11,718 nt of DNA from Flavobacteriales bacterium (GCA_900770875.1 CAAGLV010000095.1:1-11718); one strand, 5' to 3'. Shown: positions 1 through 7,075, numbered from the stretch's first letter. Numbers and translations: made by a program. Notes: generated by a model from the letters alone, not told the origin.

Positions 1-743
1 AGATTATTTAAATATTGATTTTGATTAAATAAAAATGCATTAAAATTTCCTTTTTCTATATTTAATTCAGCTAATTCATTTAAAATTTCATTCGCTTCTT
101 TTAATTTATTTTCTTGCTTTAAATAAGTAACATAATCTTGTACGATTATATCGTAAATGGTTGGCGTTAATTCGTTATTTTTAGTAAGAAGTTCAGAATC
201 ATAATCGGCTTCATTTAAAAGGATTTTCCATTTTTTAGCCTCTTCTTTTGTTAAAGTTTGCTTCGCTTTTAAAGCCGATTGATATAAATTATTAATTTTA
301 TTCTGGAAAGTAGAAATCGTCCAAAAACGAACATCGTCTGAAGTTTGATTTTCTACTTCGGTTCTGTTTCTAAATTTATAACGATTTTCATCTAAATAAA
401 TTTGATATAATTTTGCCAAATAATTATCTATAATCGCGTCTTTAATCTTCGATTTTCCGTCTTTAGCTTTAGCAAAATCTTCAAAAATAAAATTTACATC
501 ATCCGTTTGATCTGTTGTTAAAAGTTTGATTTTTGATTCGTAAAATAATGCTTTTATGTAATTGGCAAAATCGTTATTGTTTTTTGCTATTGATTTAACT
601 TCTTTTATTGTGGGCAATAAGGAAGAAAATTGTCCATTTTCGAAGCCTTTATCAATAGTTTGCCAATGGTTATTGATGGATTGGTTTTGTGCCATAGAAA
701 AAATGGAATAAAGAAATAAGATGATGAATTGTATTAATTTCAT
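1..743 (-). CDS. Alpha-2-macroglobulin-like family protein, N-terminal part (3' end beyond window)
   Basis: An open frame reads leftward from an ATG at 741-743 for 247 codons without a stop and leaves the window, so only the N-terminus is seen. Residues 1-18 form a signal peptide: a hydrophobic stretch ending FSMA before Q19. There is no lipobox cysteine, so a secreted or periplasmic rather than lipoprotein form is expected. The mature part is helical and rich in Lys and Asn. From memory, it resembles the N-terminal region of the large (about 1,800-2,000 residue) alpha-2-macroglobulin-like proteins of Flavobacteriia, notably YKFRNRTEV near 122-130 and DDVRFWTISTF near 136-146. Those proteins are thought to trap proteases or act in envelope defence. 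The MG repeats, bait region and any thioester motif would lie outside the window, so the family call rests on N-terminal resemblance only. The preceding operon ends in a terminator, so this gene is probably transcribed separately. Confidence 0.68.
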   Translation of the reverse strand, partial: MKLIQFIILFLYSIFSMAQNQSINNHWQTIDKGFENGQFSSLLPTIKEVKSIAKNNNDFANYIKALFYESKIKLLTTDQTDDVNFIFEDFAKAKDGKSKIKDAIIDNYLAKLYQIYLDENRYKFRNRTEVENQTSDDVRFWTISTFQNKINNLYQSALKAKQTLTKEEAKKWKILLNEADYDSELLTKNNELTPTIYDIIVQDYVTYLKQENKLKEANEILNELAELNIEKGNFNAFLFNQNQYLNN

Positions 744-800
744 AGAAAATCTTTTGTTGGTAGATGCAATTTAATTAAAAATGGTTGGATTTGAAGCATA

Positions 801-832
801 AAAAAATCCGAATACTTGCGTATTCGGATTTT
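801..832 (-). terminator. Rho-independent terminator of the tRNA-maturation operon
   Basis: A perfect 13-bp stem (803-815 with 820-832) encloses a TTGC loop. On the minus strand it is followed by a run of U encoded by the A-run at 801-806. It lies 24 bases past the stop of the pRiA4b ORF-3-like gene and before the alpha-2-macroglobulin-like gene, so it separates the two transcription units. Confidence 0.85.
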
Positions 833-855
833 CGATATATATTTTAAATTAAATC

Positions 856-1371
856 TTATAAATCTTCTAAATCTAAATCTTCGTCGATTTGTAAGTCGTT
901 TAATCCTGCATCTTCTGCAAAATCAATATCATCATCACCTTCTAAATCAATAATATCTAAATCGCGTTTAGGCGCTTTTAAAGGCATTGATCCAAAACGA
1001 TAAACAGTTAATGGGTAATTTAAAACTGCTGGTTTGTCTTCTACAGCAATTAATTCGGCAACAAATGTCCACATCTCGAAGAAATCGTAAACGAATTTTA
1101 AACGATCACCTTGTTCTTTAAACACTTCTTTGATATAGAAATCTGCCATTGTTTCGTCAGTTCCGTCATCTGACATATCCTCTAAAGGAATTTCTTTTAA
1201 ATCAACACCATCCTCATCAATTTCATAGAAAGATGCTAATTCCTCTCCTTGTAAACTAAAAGCACTAATAATTCCTTTATATAATGTAAATAAAGTTTGC
1301 TTCTCTTTAATTTCAATATCTCTGAAAACATCCTCCTTTGAATCAAGGAATACTCGAATTTTATATATCAC
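856..1371 (-). CDS. pRiA4b ORF-3-like ("IS1096 passenger TnpR-like") acidic protein
   Basis: The gene encodes 171 residues. The N-terminal two thirds resemble the plasmid pRiA4b ORF-3-like family (PF07929), which databases often label IS1096 element passenger TnpR. Visible traits are an opening beta strand (YKIRVFLD, 3-10), a TLFTLYKGIISAF helix near 26-38 and a late FVYDFFEMW strand/helix near 93-101. The tail is extremely acidic: 17 Asp/Glu in residues 136-171. The start codon is GTG, three bases after the stop of the CCA-adding enzyme, so translation is probably coupled to it. No transposase, terminal repeats or resolvase catalytic serine are present, so the mobile-element name is misleading here. 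The molecular function is unknown. The acidic tail could bind a basic partner or mimic nucleic acid, but that is conjecture. Confidence 0.8.
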   Translation of the reverse strand: MIYKIRVFLDSKEDVFRDIEIKEKQTLFTLYKGIISAFSLQGEELASFYEIDEDGVDLKEIPLEDMSDDGTDETMADFYIKEVFKEQGDRLKFVYDFFEMWTFVAELIAVEDKPAVLNYPLTVYRFGSMPLKAPKRDLDIIDLEGDDDIDFAEDAGLNDLQIDEDLDLEDL

Positions 1372-1374
1372 TTT

Positions 1375-2796
1375 TTAACTATTTTTCAATTTCAAATTTA
1401 AACTTTTTCCTAATTCTACCACATAATTATAGGCAGATTCGTAATTATTTTCTACTTCGCCTTCTAAAATTGCTTCTTTAATGGCATTTTTAATAATCCC
1501 AACTTCTTTACAAGGCGATAGGTTAAACATTTCCATAACTTGTTCGCCCGAAATTGGTGGCTGAAAATTACGTACTCTGTCTCGTTCTTCAACGTCTTTT
1601 ATTTTTTGTTCAACTAATTCAAAATTTTGTTTGAATCGTCTTTGTTTACGCTCGTTTTTTGTTGTAATATCGGCTTTACAAAGCGTAATTAAATCTTCAA
1701 AATCTTCGCCTGCATCAAATAATAATCGTCTTAATGCCGAATCTGTTGCATCGTCGTCTACTACTGCAATTGGTCGCGAGCTCATCATCACCAATTTTTG
1801 TACATATTTCATTTGATGACCTAATGGTAATTTTAATCTTCTGAAAAGTTTTACTACCATTTTTGATCCTACAAATTCGTGCGAATGGAATGTCCATCCT
1901 ACTTTTTTATCGAATCGTTTTGTTACGGCTTTCCCTATATCGTGCAATAATGCTGCCCAACGTAACCAAACATTATCTGTATTTACAGAGATGTTATCTA
2001 CAACTTCTAAGGTATGATAGAAATTGTCTTTGTGTTTTTGTCCTTCTACCTCTTCAATACCTTTTAAAGCTATTAATTCTGGTAAAATATATTGCAATAA
2101 TCCTGCCTTTTCTAACAGATTTAAACCAAATGATGGTTTTTCTGTCATCATAATTTTCTGAAATTCATCCATCACTCGTTCAAAAGAAACAATTTCTAAA
2201 CGATGAGCATTATCAATAATTGCTTGGAATGATTTTTCTTCGATGACAAAATTTAATTGTGCAGCGAATCGAATGGCACGCATCATACGTAATGGATCGT
2301 CGGAATAGGTTACATTTGGTTCTAACGGTGTACGAATTATTCCGTTCTTTAAATCTTCAATCCCGTTAAAAGGATCTATTAATTCGCCAAAAGTATCTTT
2401 ATTCATTGAAATGGCCAAAGTATTAATGGTAAAATCTCGACGCTTTTGGTCGTCTTCTAATGTACCATCTTCTACATGAGGTTTTCTACTATCTTCTGAG
2501 TAACTTTCTTTACGTGCACCAACAAATTCTAATTCTACATCTTGGTAACGAAACATTGCTGTTCCGAAACGTTTAAAAACCGAAACTTGTGATGTATTTC
2601 CTAACGATTTTGATAATTCTTTAGCTAATAATATTCCATTACCAACTGTAACAAAATCGATATCTTTTTTTCGTCCTCGTCCTAATAAATAATCGCGTAC
2701 AAAACCACCAACAACGTAAGTTTCCTGATTAATGGTATCAGCAACTTCGCTAACGGTTTTAAAAAGTGGTAATGTAACTGCTTCTTGGATTTTCAT
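1375..2796 (-). CDS. cca: CCA tRNA nucleotidyltransferase with HD domain
   Basis: This 473-residue class II nucleotidyltransferase adds or repairs the 3'-CCA end of tRNAs in the cytoplasm without a nucleic-acid template. The head domain carries VVGGFVRDYLLG (28-39) and the metal-binding DID (45-47). RRDFTIN (119-125) and SDDPLRMMRAIRFA (165-178) are the motifs that shape the single nucleotide-binding pocket. A C-terminal HD phosphohydrolase region follows: H261 in YHTLEV, LLHDIGK (283-289) and HSHEF (304-308). Such HD domains can remove 2',3'-cyclic phosphates or carry phosphatase activity in relatives. The length is normal for the HD-bearing bacterial form. The ATG sits four bases after a TAnnTTTG element, suggesting a nearly leaderless transcript besides read-through from the upstream threonylcarbamoyl-AMP synthase gene. 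Some poly(A) polymerases share this fold, but the intact head motifs and neighbours favour CCA addition. Confidence 0.93.
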   Translation of the reverse strand: MKIQEAVTLPLFKTVSEVADTINQETYVVGGFVRDYLLGRGRKKDIDFVTVGNGILLAKELSKSLGNTSQVSVFKRFGTAMFRYQDVELEFVGARKESYSEDSRKPHVEDGTLEDDQKRRDFTINTLAISMNKDTFGELIDPFNGIEDLKNGIIRTPLEPNVTYSDDPLRMMRAIRFAAQLNFVIEEKSFQAIIDNAHRLEIVSFERVMDEFQKIMMTEKPSFGLNLLEKAGLLQYILPELIALKGIEEVEGQKHKDNFYHTLEVVDNISVNTDNVWLRWAALLHDIGKAVTKRFDKKVGWTFHSHEFVGSKMVVKLFRRLKLPLGHQMKYVQKLVMMSSRPIAVVDDDATDSALRRLLFDAGEDFEDLITLCKADITTKNERKQRRFKQNFELVEQKIKDVEERDRVRNFQPPISGEQVMEMFNLSPCKEVGIIKNAIKEAILEGEVENNYESAYNYVVELGKSLNLKLKNS

Positions 2797-2800
2797 TTTG

Positions 2801-2808
2801 CAAAAGTA
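2801..2808 (-). promoter_or_regulatory. -7 promoter element (TACTTTTG) before the CCA-adding gene
   Basis: On the minus strand this octamer matches the Bacteroidota primary-sigma -7 consensus TAnnTTTG exactly. Only four bases separate it from the ATG at 2796, so initiation at the usual distance would give a leaderless or near-leaderless mRNA. I see no good -33 TTTG, which lowers confidence. Confidence 0.5.
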
Positions 2809-2827
2809 AAAGTTTTGATTAAAAAAA

Positions 2828-3385
2828 CTACTCTCTTATAACTTTTACTTGATTATCTAACCCTAATTTTATTATGGTAGACGCAGTTGACTGAGGCACA
2901 AACGTTTTGCATTCGTCTAAAACAAGATCTACACGATTAATAATTTCGGGATTTACTTCAGAGTAAATTTTTGGAGATGGATCTCCTGATAAATTAGCCG
3001 AAGTAGAAATTATTGGGCCATTTAAACGACCAATAATTTTTTTACATAACAAGTCGTCTGTTAAACGAATAGCAATGGTATTATCTTCTGCGATTAAAGA
3101 TTGTGGTAATCCTTTAGGGTTATCATAAATAATCGTTAGTGGTTTTTCATTTAAATCCATCAAATCCCAAGCTAATTCAGGAACTTCTACAATATCTTGT
3201 AACATCTTAGGCGAATCTACCAAAATAATTAAAGACTTTGATGATGGACGATTTTTAATATCGTATATTTTCTGAATGGCTTCTTCGTTTTTTGCATCGC
3301 AACCTAATCCTAATATGGTATCGGTTGGATATAACATGGTTTTTCCTTCTTTTAATTGATTAACCAATTCAACTATATCTGACAT
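2828..3385 (-). CDS. L-threonylcarbamoyladenylate synthase (Sua5/YciO/YrdC family)
   Basis: This enzyme condenses threonine, bicarbonate and ATP to threonylcarbamoyl-AMP, the first step of t6A modification at position 37 of ANN-decoding tRNAs; TsaD/TsaB/TsaE then transfer the group. From the chosen ATG the protein has 185 residues, the single-domain TsaC/YrdC size, without the Sua5 C-terminal extension. Signature features are LYPTDTILGLGCD (18-30), the basic KNRPSSK segment (44-50) that contacts ATP, and STSAN (127-131). The reading frame could be extended to a TTG at 3406, but that codon lies inside a -7 promoter element (3404-3411), so the ATG at 3383-3385 is preferred. The stop lies 31 bases before the CCA-adding gene, making a tRNA-maturation pair. 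YciO-type paralogues with unclear function share this fold, so the pathway assignment is likely but not certain. Confidence 0.88.
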   Translation of the reverse strand: MSDIVELVNQLKEGKTMLYPTDTILGLGCDAKNEEAIQKIYDIKNRPSSKSLIILVDSPKMLQDIVEVPELAWDLMDLNEKPLTIIYDNPKGLPQSLIAEDNTIAIRLTDDLLCKKIIGRLNGPIISTSANLSGDPSPKIYSEVNPEIINRVDLVLDECKTFVPQSTASTIIKLGLDNQVKVIRE

Positions 3386-3403
3386 TTTGTAAAAATTTTG
3401 ATG

Positions 3404-3411
3404 CAAATTTA
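3404..3411 (-). promoter_or_regulatory. -7 promoter element (TAAATTTG) before the threonylcarbamoyl-AMP synthase gene
   Basis: This is an exact minus-strand match to the Bacteroidota consensus TAnnTTTG, 18 bases before the ATG at 3385, predicting a leader of roughly a dozen bases. No clear -33 TTTG is seen at the expected distance. It overlaps the upstream in-frame TTG, which argues against the longer protein start. Confidence 0.5.
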
Positions 3412-3493
3412 AACGACAATTTTATATATAATCATTAAAATGCTATTTATTTACTATCGATTGATATAAAAAAATAATACAATATGATTTTAG

Positions 3494-3533
3494 AGCGAAA
3501 TTTTAAATGTAATTTATTTAAATGTACTTCGCT
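3494..3533. repeat. Nested direct and inverted repeats in the divergent promoter region
   Basis: The 227-base gap between the divergent synthase and kinase genes holds no convincing gene. It contains two copies of TTTAAATGTA (3502-3511 and 3517-3526, 15-base period), flanked by an inverted pair AGCGAA (3494-3499) and TTCGCT (3528-3533). It lies upstream of both promoter elements and could be a regulator site, but AT-rich spacer DNA yields such patterns by chance. Confidence 0.25.
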
Positions 3534-3561
3534 TTACCAAATAAAATCGCTAAATAAATTG

Positions 3562-3569
3562 TAAGTTTG
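3562..3569 (+). promoter_or_regulatory. -7 promoter element (TAAGTTTG) before the LPS kinase gene
   Basis: This is an exact plus-strand match to TAnnTTTG, 43 bases before the kinase ATG, giving a predicted leader of about 35-40 bases. It is the only strong candidate in front of the sole plus-strand gene. The -33 element is not obvious. Confidence 0.5.
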
Positions 3570-3612
3570 TAGCAAAATTCGAGAAATATTATTTCTTTGA
3601 AAGCATAGATAA

Positions 3613-4392
3613 ATGAAACAAAAAATAACGGTTAATACAAACTACGATTCAACAAAAGAAGAAATAAAAACTATTATTGCTAATTTTGATTCAATTACCG
3701 ATTACATTGCAAAAGGAACAAGAAATTCGATCAAAAAAATCGAGTTAGAAAACAAACGTATTGCAACAATTAAATCGTTTAAAATTCCTAACTTAATTAA
3801 TAAATATGTTTATCGTTTTTTTAGAGAATCAAAAGCAAAACGATCATACGACTATGCTAAAAAATTAATCGATTTAGGTTTTAAAACGCCCTATCCTATT
3901 GCTTATGTAGAGAATACATCGGCAATACAATTTTTAGAAAGTTATTATTTTTGTGAATTGGTAGAAGCCGATTTAACTTATCGCGAATTGGTAGAAGTTA
4001 AAGATTGGCCAAATCGTACCGAAATTTTAAAACAATTTACGCAATTTACTTTTGCTTTACACCAAGCTGGTATCGAGTTTTTAGACCATTCGCCAGGAAA
4101 TACTTTAATTAAACAAATTGCCGAAAATAAATACGAATTTTATTTGGTTGATTTAAATCGTATGAATTTTCATGAGGCTATGGATTTTGATACGCGCATT
4201 AAAAACTTTTCTCGCTTAACTCCGTACAAAGATATGGTTGAAATTATGGCAACCGAATATGCTAAATTAATTAATCAACCAGCCCAAGAAGTTGTAGATG
4301 CAATGTGGAATAAAACGGAAGAATTTCAGCAAAAATTCCATCAAAAACAAGCCCGAAAAAAGAAACTAAAAGCCTTAATTGGCAAAGCATAA
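3613..4392 (+). CDS. Lipopolysaccharide kinase, InaA/WaaP/KdkA-like
   Basis: This 259-residue protein-kinase-fold enzyme of the InaA/WaaP/KdkA family (PF06293 type) phosphorylates core sugars (heptose or Kdo) of LPS using ATP, at the cytoplasmic face of the inner membrane. Visible kinase landmarks are a glycine-loop-like AKGTRNS (33-39), the nucleotide-binding lysine in IKSFK (K54 or K57), the catalytic-loop HSPGN preceded by D158 (158-163), and LVDLNR (178-183), whose D180 takes the place of the DFG aspartate. There is no signal peptide or membrane segment, and the C-terminus is strongly basic (QARKKKLKALIGK), which suits contact with anionic membrane. It is convergent to the glycosyltransferase run, with which it probably shares a pathway. 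Whether the acceptor is Kdo (KdkA-like) or heptose cannot be told from sequence; Kdo is plausible because many Bacteroidota phosphorylate Kdo in their core. Confidence 0.85.
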   Translation: MKQKITVNTNYDSTKEEIKTIIANFDSITDYIAKGTRNSIKKIELENKRIATIKSFKIPNLINKYVYRFFRESKAKRSYDYAKKLIDLGFKTPYPIAYVENTSAIQFLESYYFCELVEADLTYRELVEVKDWPNRTEILKQFTQFTFALHQAGIEFLDHSPGNTLIKQIAENKYEFYLVDLNRMNFHEAMDFDTRIKNFSRLTPYKDMVEIMATEYAKLINQPAQEVVDAMWNKTEEFQQKFHQKQARKKKLKALIGKA

Positions 4393-4393
4393 A

Positions 4394-4416
4394 AAAAGGA
4401 GCAAATTGCTCCTTTT
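4394..4416. terminator. Bidirectional terminator between the LPS kinase and GHMP kinase genes
   Basis: A 9-bp stem (4394-4402 with 4408-4416, core GGAGC/GCTCC) encloses an AAATT loop. It has an A-run on its left and a T-rich stretch on its right, so it can end transcripts from both convergent genes. It fills the 28-base gap between the two stop codons. Confidence 0.85.
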
Positions 4417-4420
4417 GTTT

Positions 4421-5332
4421 TTATAGTAAAATCATTTCTTTAAATGGAATAATGGTTTGATACCCTTTGGCTTTAAAATAATCTGCCATTCCGTTTCGTT
4501 TGGTAACCAAAACAAAATCGCCTCCCCAAGCACCTAAACTTTTTACAACACCATCATAATCCGAAAAATATAACTCTTTTGGTTGTGGAATTTGCATATA
4601 GTTTCCTAAGATTTCTTGGTATTCGATTAAAATCTCTTCTAACTCATCTAAAGTTGTAACTTTTGTTGCTTTTACAACTAATTGAGAAAGATGATTAATC
4701 ATCTCGTAATCTTTTGGTTTATTTTTATAATGATTGCCAACAACAGCTTGCGTATCTTGTTTTTGATTAAGATATACAAAGTATAAATCGTCTAAAAAAT
4801 CCCAATTTAATTGCACATCTTCAACCACAATATTGGGTTGATTAGCAAATAAAATAGGCTGATTATGATGCGCACAAGCAATATCGTAACCGCTTGTATT
4901 AAATGTTAATTGATTAAGTTTAAACGGATCTATCGCTATCCATTTACTAATTAAATCGATTAAAGTAGAACTACTTCCTAATCCCCATTCTTGCGGATAT
5001 TCTAATGTTGTTTTACAAGAATAAGTTTTGTTTGTATTAAAAAAACTTGGATTTAAAAACTGAGCTTGTTTTAAAATTTGTTGAAGAGATTCGGCTAATT
5101 TTTGATTGGTTGTTGAAAGAATTTCTAACGAATTTAATTTAAAATTAACCTCAAACCAAAGCGAATCGTCGCATTTATATGCTTGCCAATTTATTGTATT
5201 TTGATTGCTTAACGTATCCTCTACAACTAAACATTGCCCATACTTAGTGGGCAATGCAAATGCTTTGGCTCCATCCATCACAATATATTCCCCGATAAGG
5301 AATAATTTTCCATTGGAACGGAATTTCTCCAT
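4421..5332 (-). CDS. GYDIA-family GHMP kinase
   Basis: This 303-residue GHMP-superfamily small-molecule kinase carries the motif that names the Bacteroidota GYDIA family. Superfamily landmarks are GKLFLIGEYIVMDGA (8-22, motif 1), the ATP phosphate loop EWGLGSSST (115-123, motif 2), SGYDIACA (147-154) and GAWGGDFVLV (267-276, motif 3). All core motifs are intact, so it is expected to be active and cytosolic. GHMP kinases include mevalonate, phosphomevalonate and homoserine kinases. In Flavobacteriia this family is often found near mevalonate-pathway genes, so mevalonate or phosphomevalonate phosphorylation is the leading guess, though its substrate is not established from sequence. The ATG lies five bases after the fabD stop, indicating translational coupling. 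The pair therefore links acyl-chain and possibly isoprenoid precursor supply. The gene ends the minus-strand run at the shared terminator. Confidence 0.85.
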   Translation of the reverse strand: MEKFRSNGKLFLIGEYIVMDGAKAFALPTKYGQCLVVEDTLSNQNTINWQAYKCDDSLWFEVNFKLNSLEILSTTNQKLAESLQQILKQAQFLNPSFFNTNKTYSCKTTLEYPQEWGLGSSSTLIDLISKWIAIDPFKLNQLTFNTSGYDIACAHHNQPILFANQPNIVVEDVQLNWDFLDDLYFVYLNQKQDTQAVVGNHYKNKPKDYEMINHLSQLVVKATKVTTLDELEEILIEYQEILGNYMQIPQPKELYFSDYDGVVKSLGAWGGDFVLVTKRNGMADYFKAKGYQTIIPFKEMILL

Positions 5333-5337
5333 TTTAT

Positions 5338-6216
5338 TTAGATTTGTGCAGAAGAAGTTGCTACTTCTCTACTTACTTTTTTTACTAAACCTTGTAACGT
5401 GTTACCAGGACCAACTTCTATAAACTCGGTAGCTCCATCAGTAATCATATTTTTAACCGACTGTGTCCATTTTACTGGCGCTGTTAATTGTGCAATTAAG
5501 TTTTTCTTGATTTCGGTTGGATCTGTTACCGCTGTTGTTGTTACATTTTGATATACCGGACAAATTGGTGCATTAAACGTTGTTTCTTCTATTGCTTTTG
5601 CTAATTCTTCTTCGGCCGGTTTCATTAAAGGCGAATGGAAAGCTCCACCAACAGGTAAAACTAAAGCACGTTTAGCGCCTAATTCTTTTAATTTTTCGCA
5701 TGCTTTATTTACTGCTTCAATTTCTCCCGAAATAACTAATTGTCCAGGACAATTGTAATTTGCAGCAACTACAATACCATCTATTTCGTTGCAAGCATTT
5801 TCTACAACTTCGTCTTCTAATCCTAAGATTGCAGCCATTGTAGATGGATTTACTTCACAAGCAGCTTGCATTGCTAAAGCACGTTTATATACTAATTTTA
5901 ATCCTGATTCGAAATCTAAAACGTTTGCAGCAACTAATGCCGAAATTTCACCTAAAGAGTGTCCTGCAACCATTTCTGGTTTAAAATTTTCGATTGTTTT
6001 TGCTAAAATAACCGAATGTAAAAATACCGCAGGTTGCGTAACTTTAGTTTGTTTTAAATCTTCTGCAGTTCCTTCGAACATAATTTTAGTGATATCAAAT
6101 CCTAAAACTTGGTTTGCTTTTTCAAATAATTCTTTTGCGATTGCAGAATTCTCGTAAAGGTCTTTCCCCATTCCTGTGAATTGAGCTCCTTGACCTGGAA
6201 AAACATAAGCTTTCAT
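5338..6216 (-). CDS. fabD: Malonyl-CoA:ACP transacylase (FabD)
   Basis: FabD moves malonyl from CoA to acyl carrier protein, supplying extender units to type II fatty-acid synthesis in the cytosol. The 292-residue protein has the usual length and all hallmarks: FPGQGAQ (6-12, oxyanion and substrate pocket), the nucleophile S87 in GHSLGE (85-90), R112 in YKRALAMQ, which salt-bridges the malonyl carboxylate, the catalytic H194 in GAFHSPLM (191-198), and VGPGNTL near the C-terminus. The start is the ATG at 6214-6216, directly before the conserved YVFPGQG strand. It follows the GT2 gene by 23 bases with no terminator or clear promoter between, so it is probably co-transcribed with the envelope-glycan genes. 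It is followed five bases on by the GHMP kinase. It is not clustered with acpP or fabG/fabF in this window, unlike in many bacteria. Confidence 0.95.
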   Translation of the reverse strand: MKAYVFPGQGAQFTGMGKDLYENSAIAKELFEKANQVLGFDITKIMFEGTAEDLKQTKVTQPAVFLHSVILAKTIENFKPEMVAGHSLGEISALVAANVLDFESGLKLVYKRALAMQAACEVNPSTMAAILGLEDEVVENACNEIDGIVVAANYNCPGQLVISGEIEAVNKACEKLKELGAKRALVLPVGGAFHSPLMKPAEEELAKAIEETTFNAPICPVYQNVTTTAVTDPTEIKKNLIAQLTAPVKWTQSVKNMITDGATEFIEVGPGNTLQGLVKKVSREVATSSAQI

Positions 6217-6239
6217 TATAATGTTTTGTGTTTTTATAA

Positions 6240-7007
6240 TTAAACAGCAGAAGCACGTGCTTCGTAAATTTCGGTCAAAAATACATATCTTTTATGAACT
6301 GACTCTGCATGAAGCTTAGAAATTATGTAACCTTCTTTCCCATCTAAAAATCCTAAACGCATAACATAATGATTAAAAAAACGATACATTGGTTTTAAAT
6401 AGAAATGAAAAATCGTTGGTTTTAGATTTTTTTGTTCGAGTTCTTTCGCTCTTAATCTTGAATAATGAGTTAATTTATTACGAAATGCTTCGATCGACGA
6501 AAACGAATAATGATCTAAACTATTATTTAAATAACCAATATTGCCGTTACATTGCAAAACTTCGTGCACCAACAAATGCGCTTTATATTTAGCTTTCGAT
6601 TTTCTAAAAACACGTATTTGCTTATCGCTTTGCATACCCGAAAATCGAATTAATTTGTTTTGAAAATAAAATTTACGATGTACATAATAAGCATCTATCG
6701 ATTGATTATGTTGCACATTATATAAAATTTCTTCTCTTAATTTTACAGGAATATGTTCGTCGGCATCAAAAAAAGTAACCCAATCGTTTGTTGCCTGATT
6801 AATTGCAAAGTTTTTTTGATCGGTAAAATTGTTAAATTCGCGCTGAAATATTTTTACCTTTTCAAATCGTTTTGCAATTGCAATGGTTTGATCTGTACTA
6901 AAAGAATCTACTAAAATAATTTCATCAGCATAACTAGCATCTTCTAAAAAACGCTGAATATTATTTTCTTCGTTGTAAGTTATTATTAATGCTGAGATTT
7001 TTGGCAT
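6240..7007 (-). CDS. Glycosyltransferase family 2, WaaE/KdtX-like
   Basis: This 255-residue inverting glycosyltransferase has a GT-A fold and no membrane segments, so it should act at the inner face of the cytoplasmic membrane. It has the N-terminal nucleotide-sugar motif ALIITYNEENNI (6-17), DSFSTDQT (34-41), QKNFA (64-68), the metal-binding DADEHI (81-86) and the later VHEVL (147-151). The DSFSTDQT/QKNFAI/DADE combination is typical of the WaaE/KdtX-type beta-1,4-glucosyltransferase subgroup, which adds glucose to a core heptose of LPS. The exact donor and acceptor here are inferred from family and context. It lies 68 bases after the GT9 gene and 23 bases before fabD, on the same strand, and an InaA-type LPS kinase lies nearby, which supports a core-oligosaccharide role. 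Confidence 0.88.
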   Translation of the reverse strand: MPKISALIITYNEENNIQRFLEDASYADEIILVDSFSTDQTIAIAKRFEKVKIFQREFNNFTDQKNFAINQATNDWVTFFDADEHIPVKLREEILYNVQHNQSIDAYYVHRKFYFQNKLIRFSGMQSDKQIRVFRKSKAKYKAHLLVHEVLQCNGNIGYLNNSLDHYSFSSIEAFRNKLTHYSRLRAKELEQKNLKPTIFHFYLKPMYRFFNHYVMRLGFLDGKEGYIISKLHAESVHKRYVFLTEIYEARASAV

Positions 7008-7042
7008 TTATTTTTCCTTTAGTTTATGAATGGTTTTAGGTT

Positions 7043-7070
7043 AAATAACTCATAATGTTATGAATTATTT
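7043..7070 (-). other. AU-rich intergenic hairpin between the GT9 and GT2 genes
   Basis: In minus-strand RNA, 7058-7070 can pair with 7043-7055 (13 pairs, one a G-U wobble) around a two-base loop that would open to four. It has one G-C pair and no U-run after it, so it is not a convincing terminator. It may be a weak attenuator or processing site, or nothing. Confidence 0.3.
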
Positions 7071-7075
7071 TATGT

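Noticed and set aside
744..800. A -7 promoter element before the alpha-2-macroglobulin-like gene
   Set aside because: The best candidate (TAAATTGC on the minus strand) does not match TAnnTTTG, so it was not listed.
856..1371. A transposon or plasmid remnant, from the IS1096/pRiA4b family name
   Set aside because: No transposase, terminal inverted repeats or target duplications are visible. The gene is coupled to a core tRNA gene, and base composition matches its neighbours.
1631..2153. Short reading frames on the plus strand and an alternative minus frame within the CCA-adding gene
   Set aside because: They lie wholly inside a well-supported conserved gene, show no family resemblance and have low-complexity, AT-driven compositions.
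5205..6592. Plus-strand reading frames opposite the GHMP kinase, fabD and GT2 genes
   Set aside because: They are antisense shadows of genes with intact catalytic motifs and resemble no protein family.
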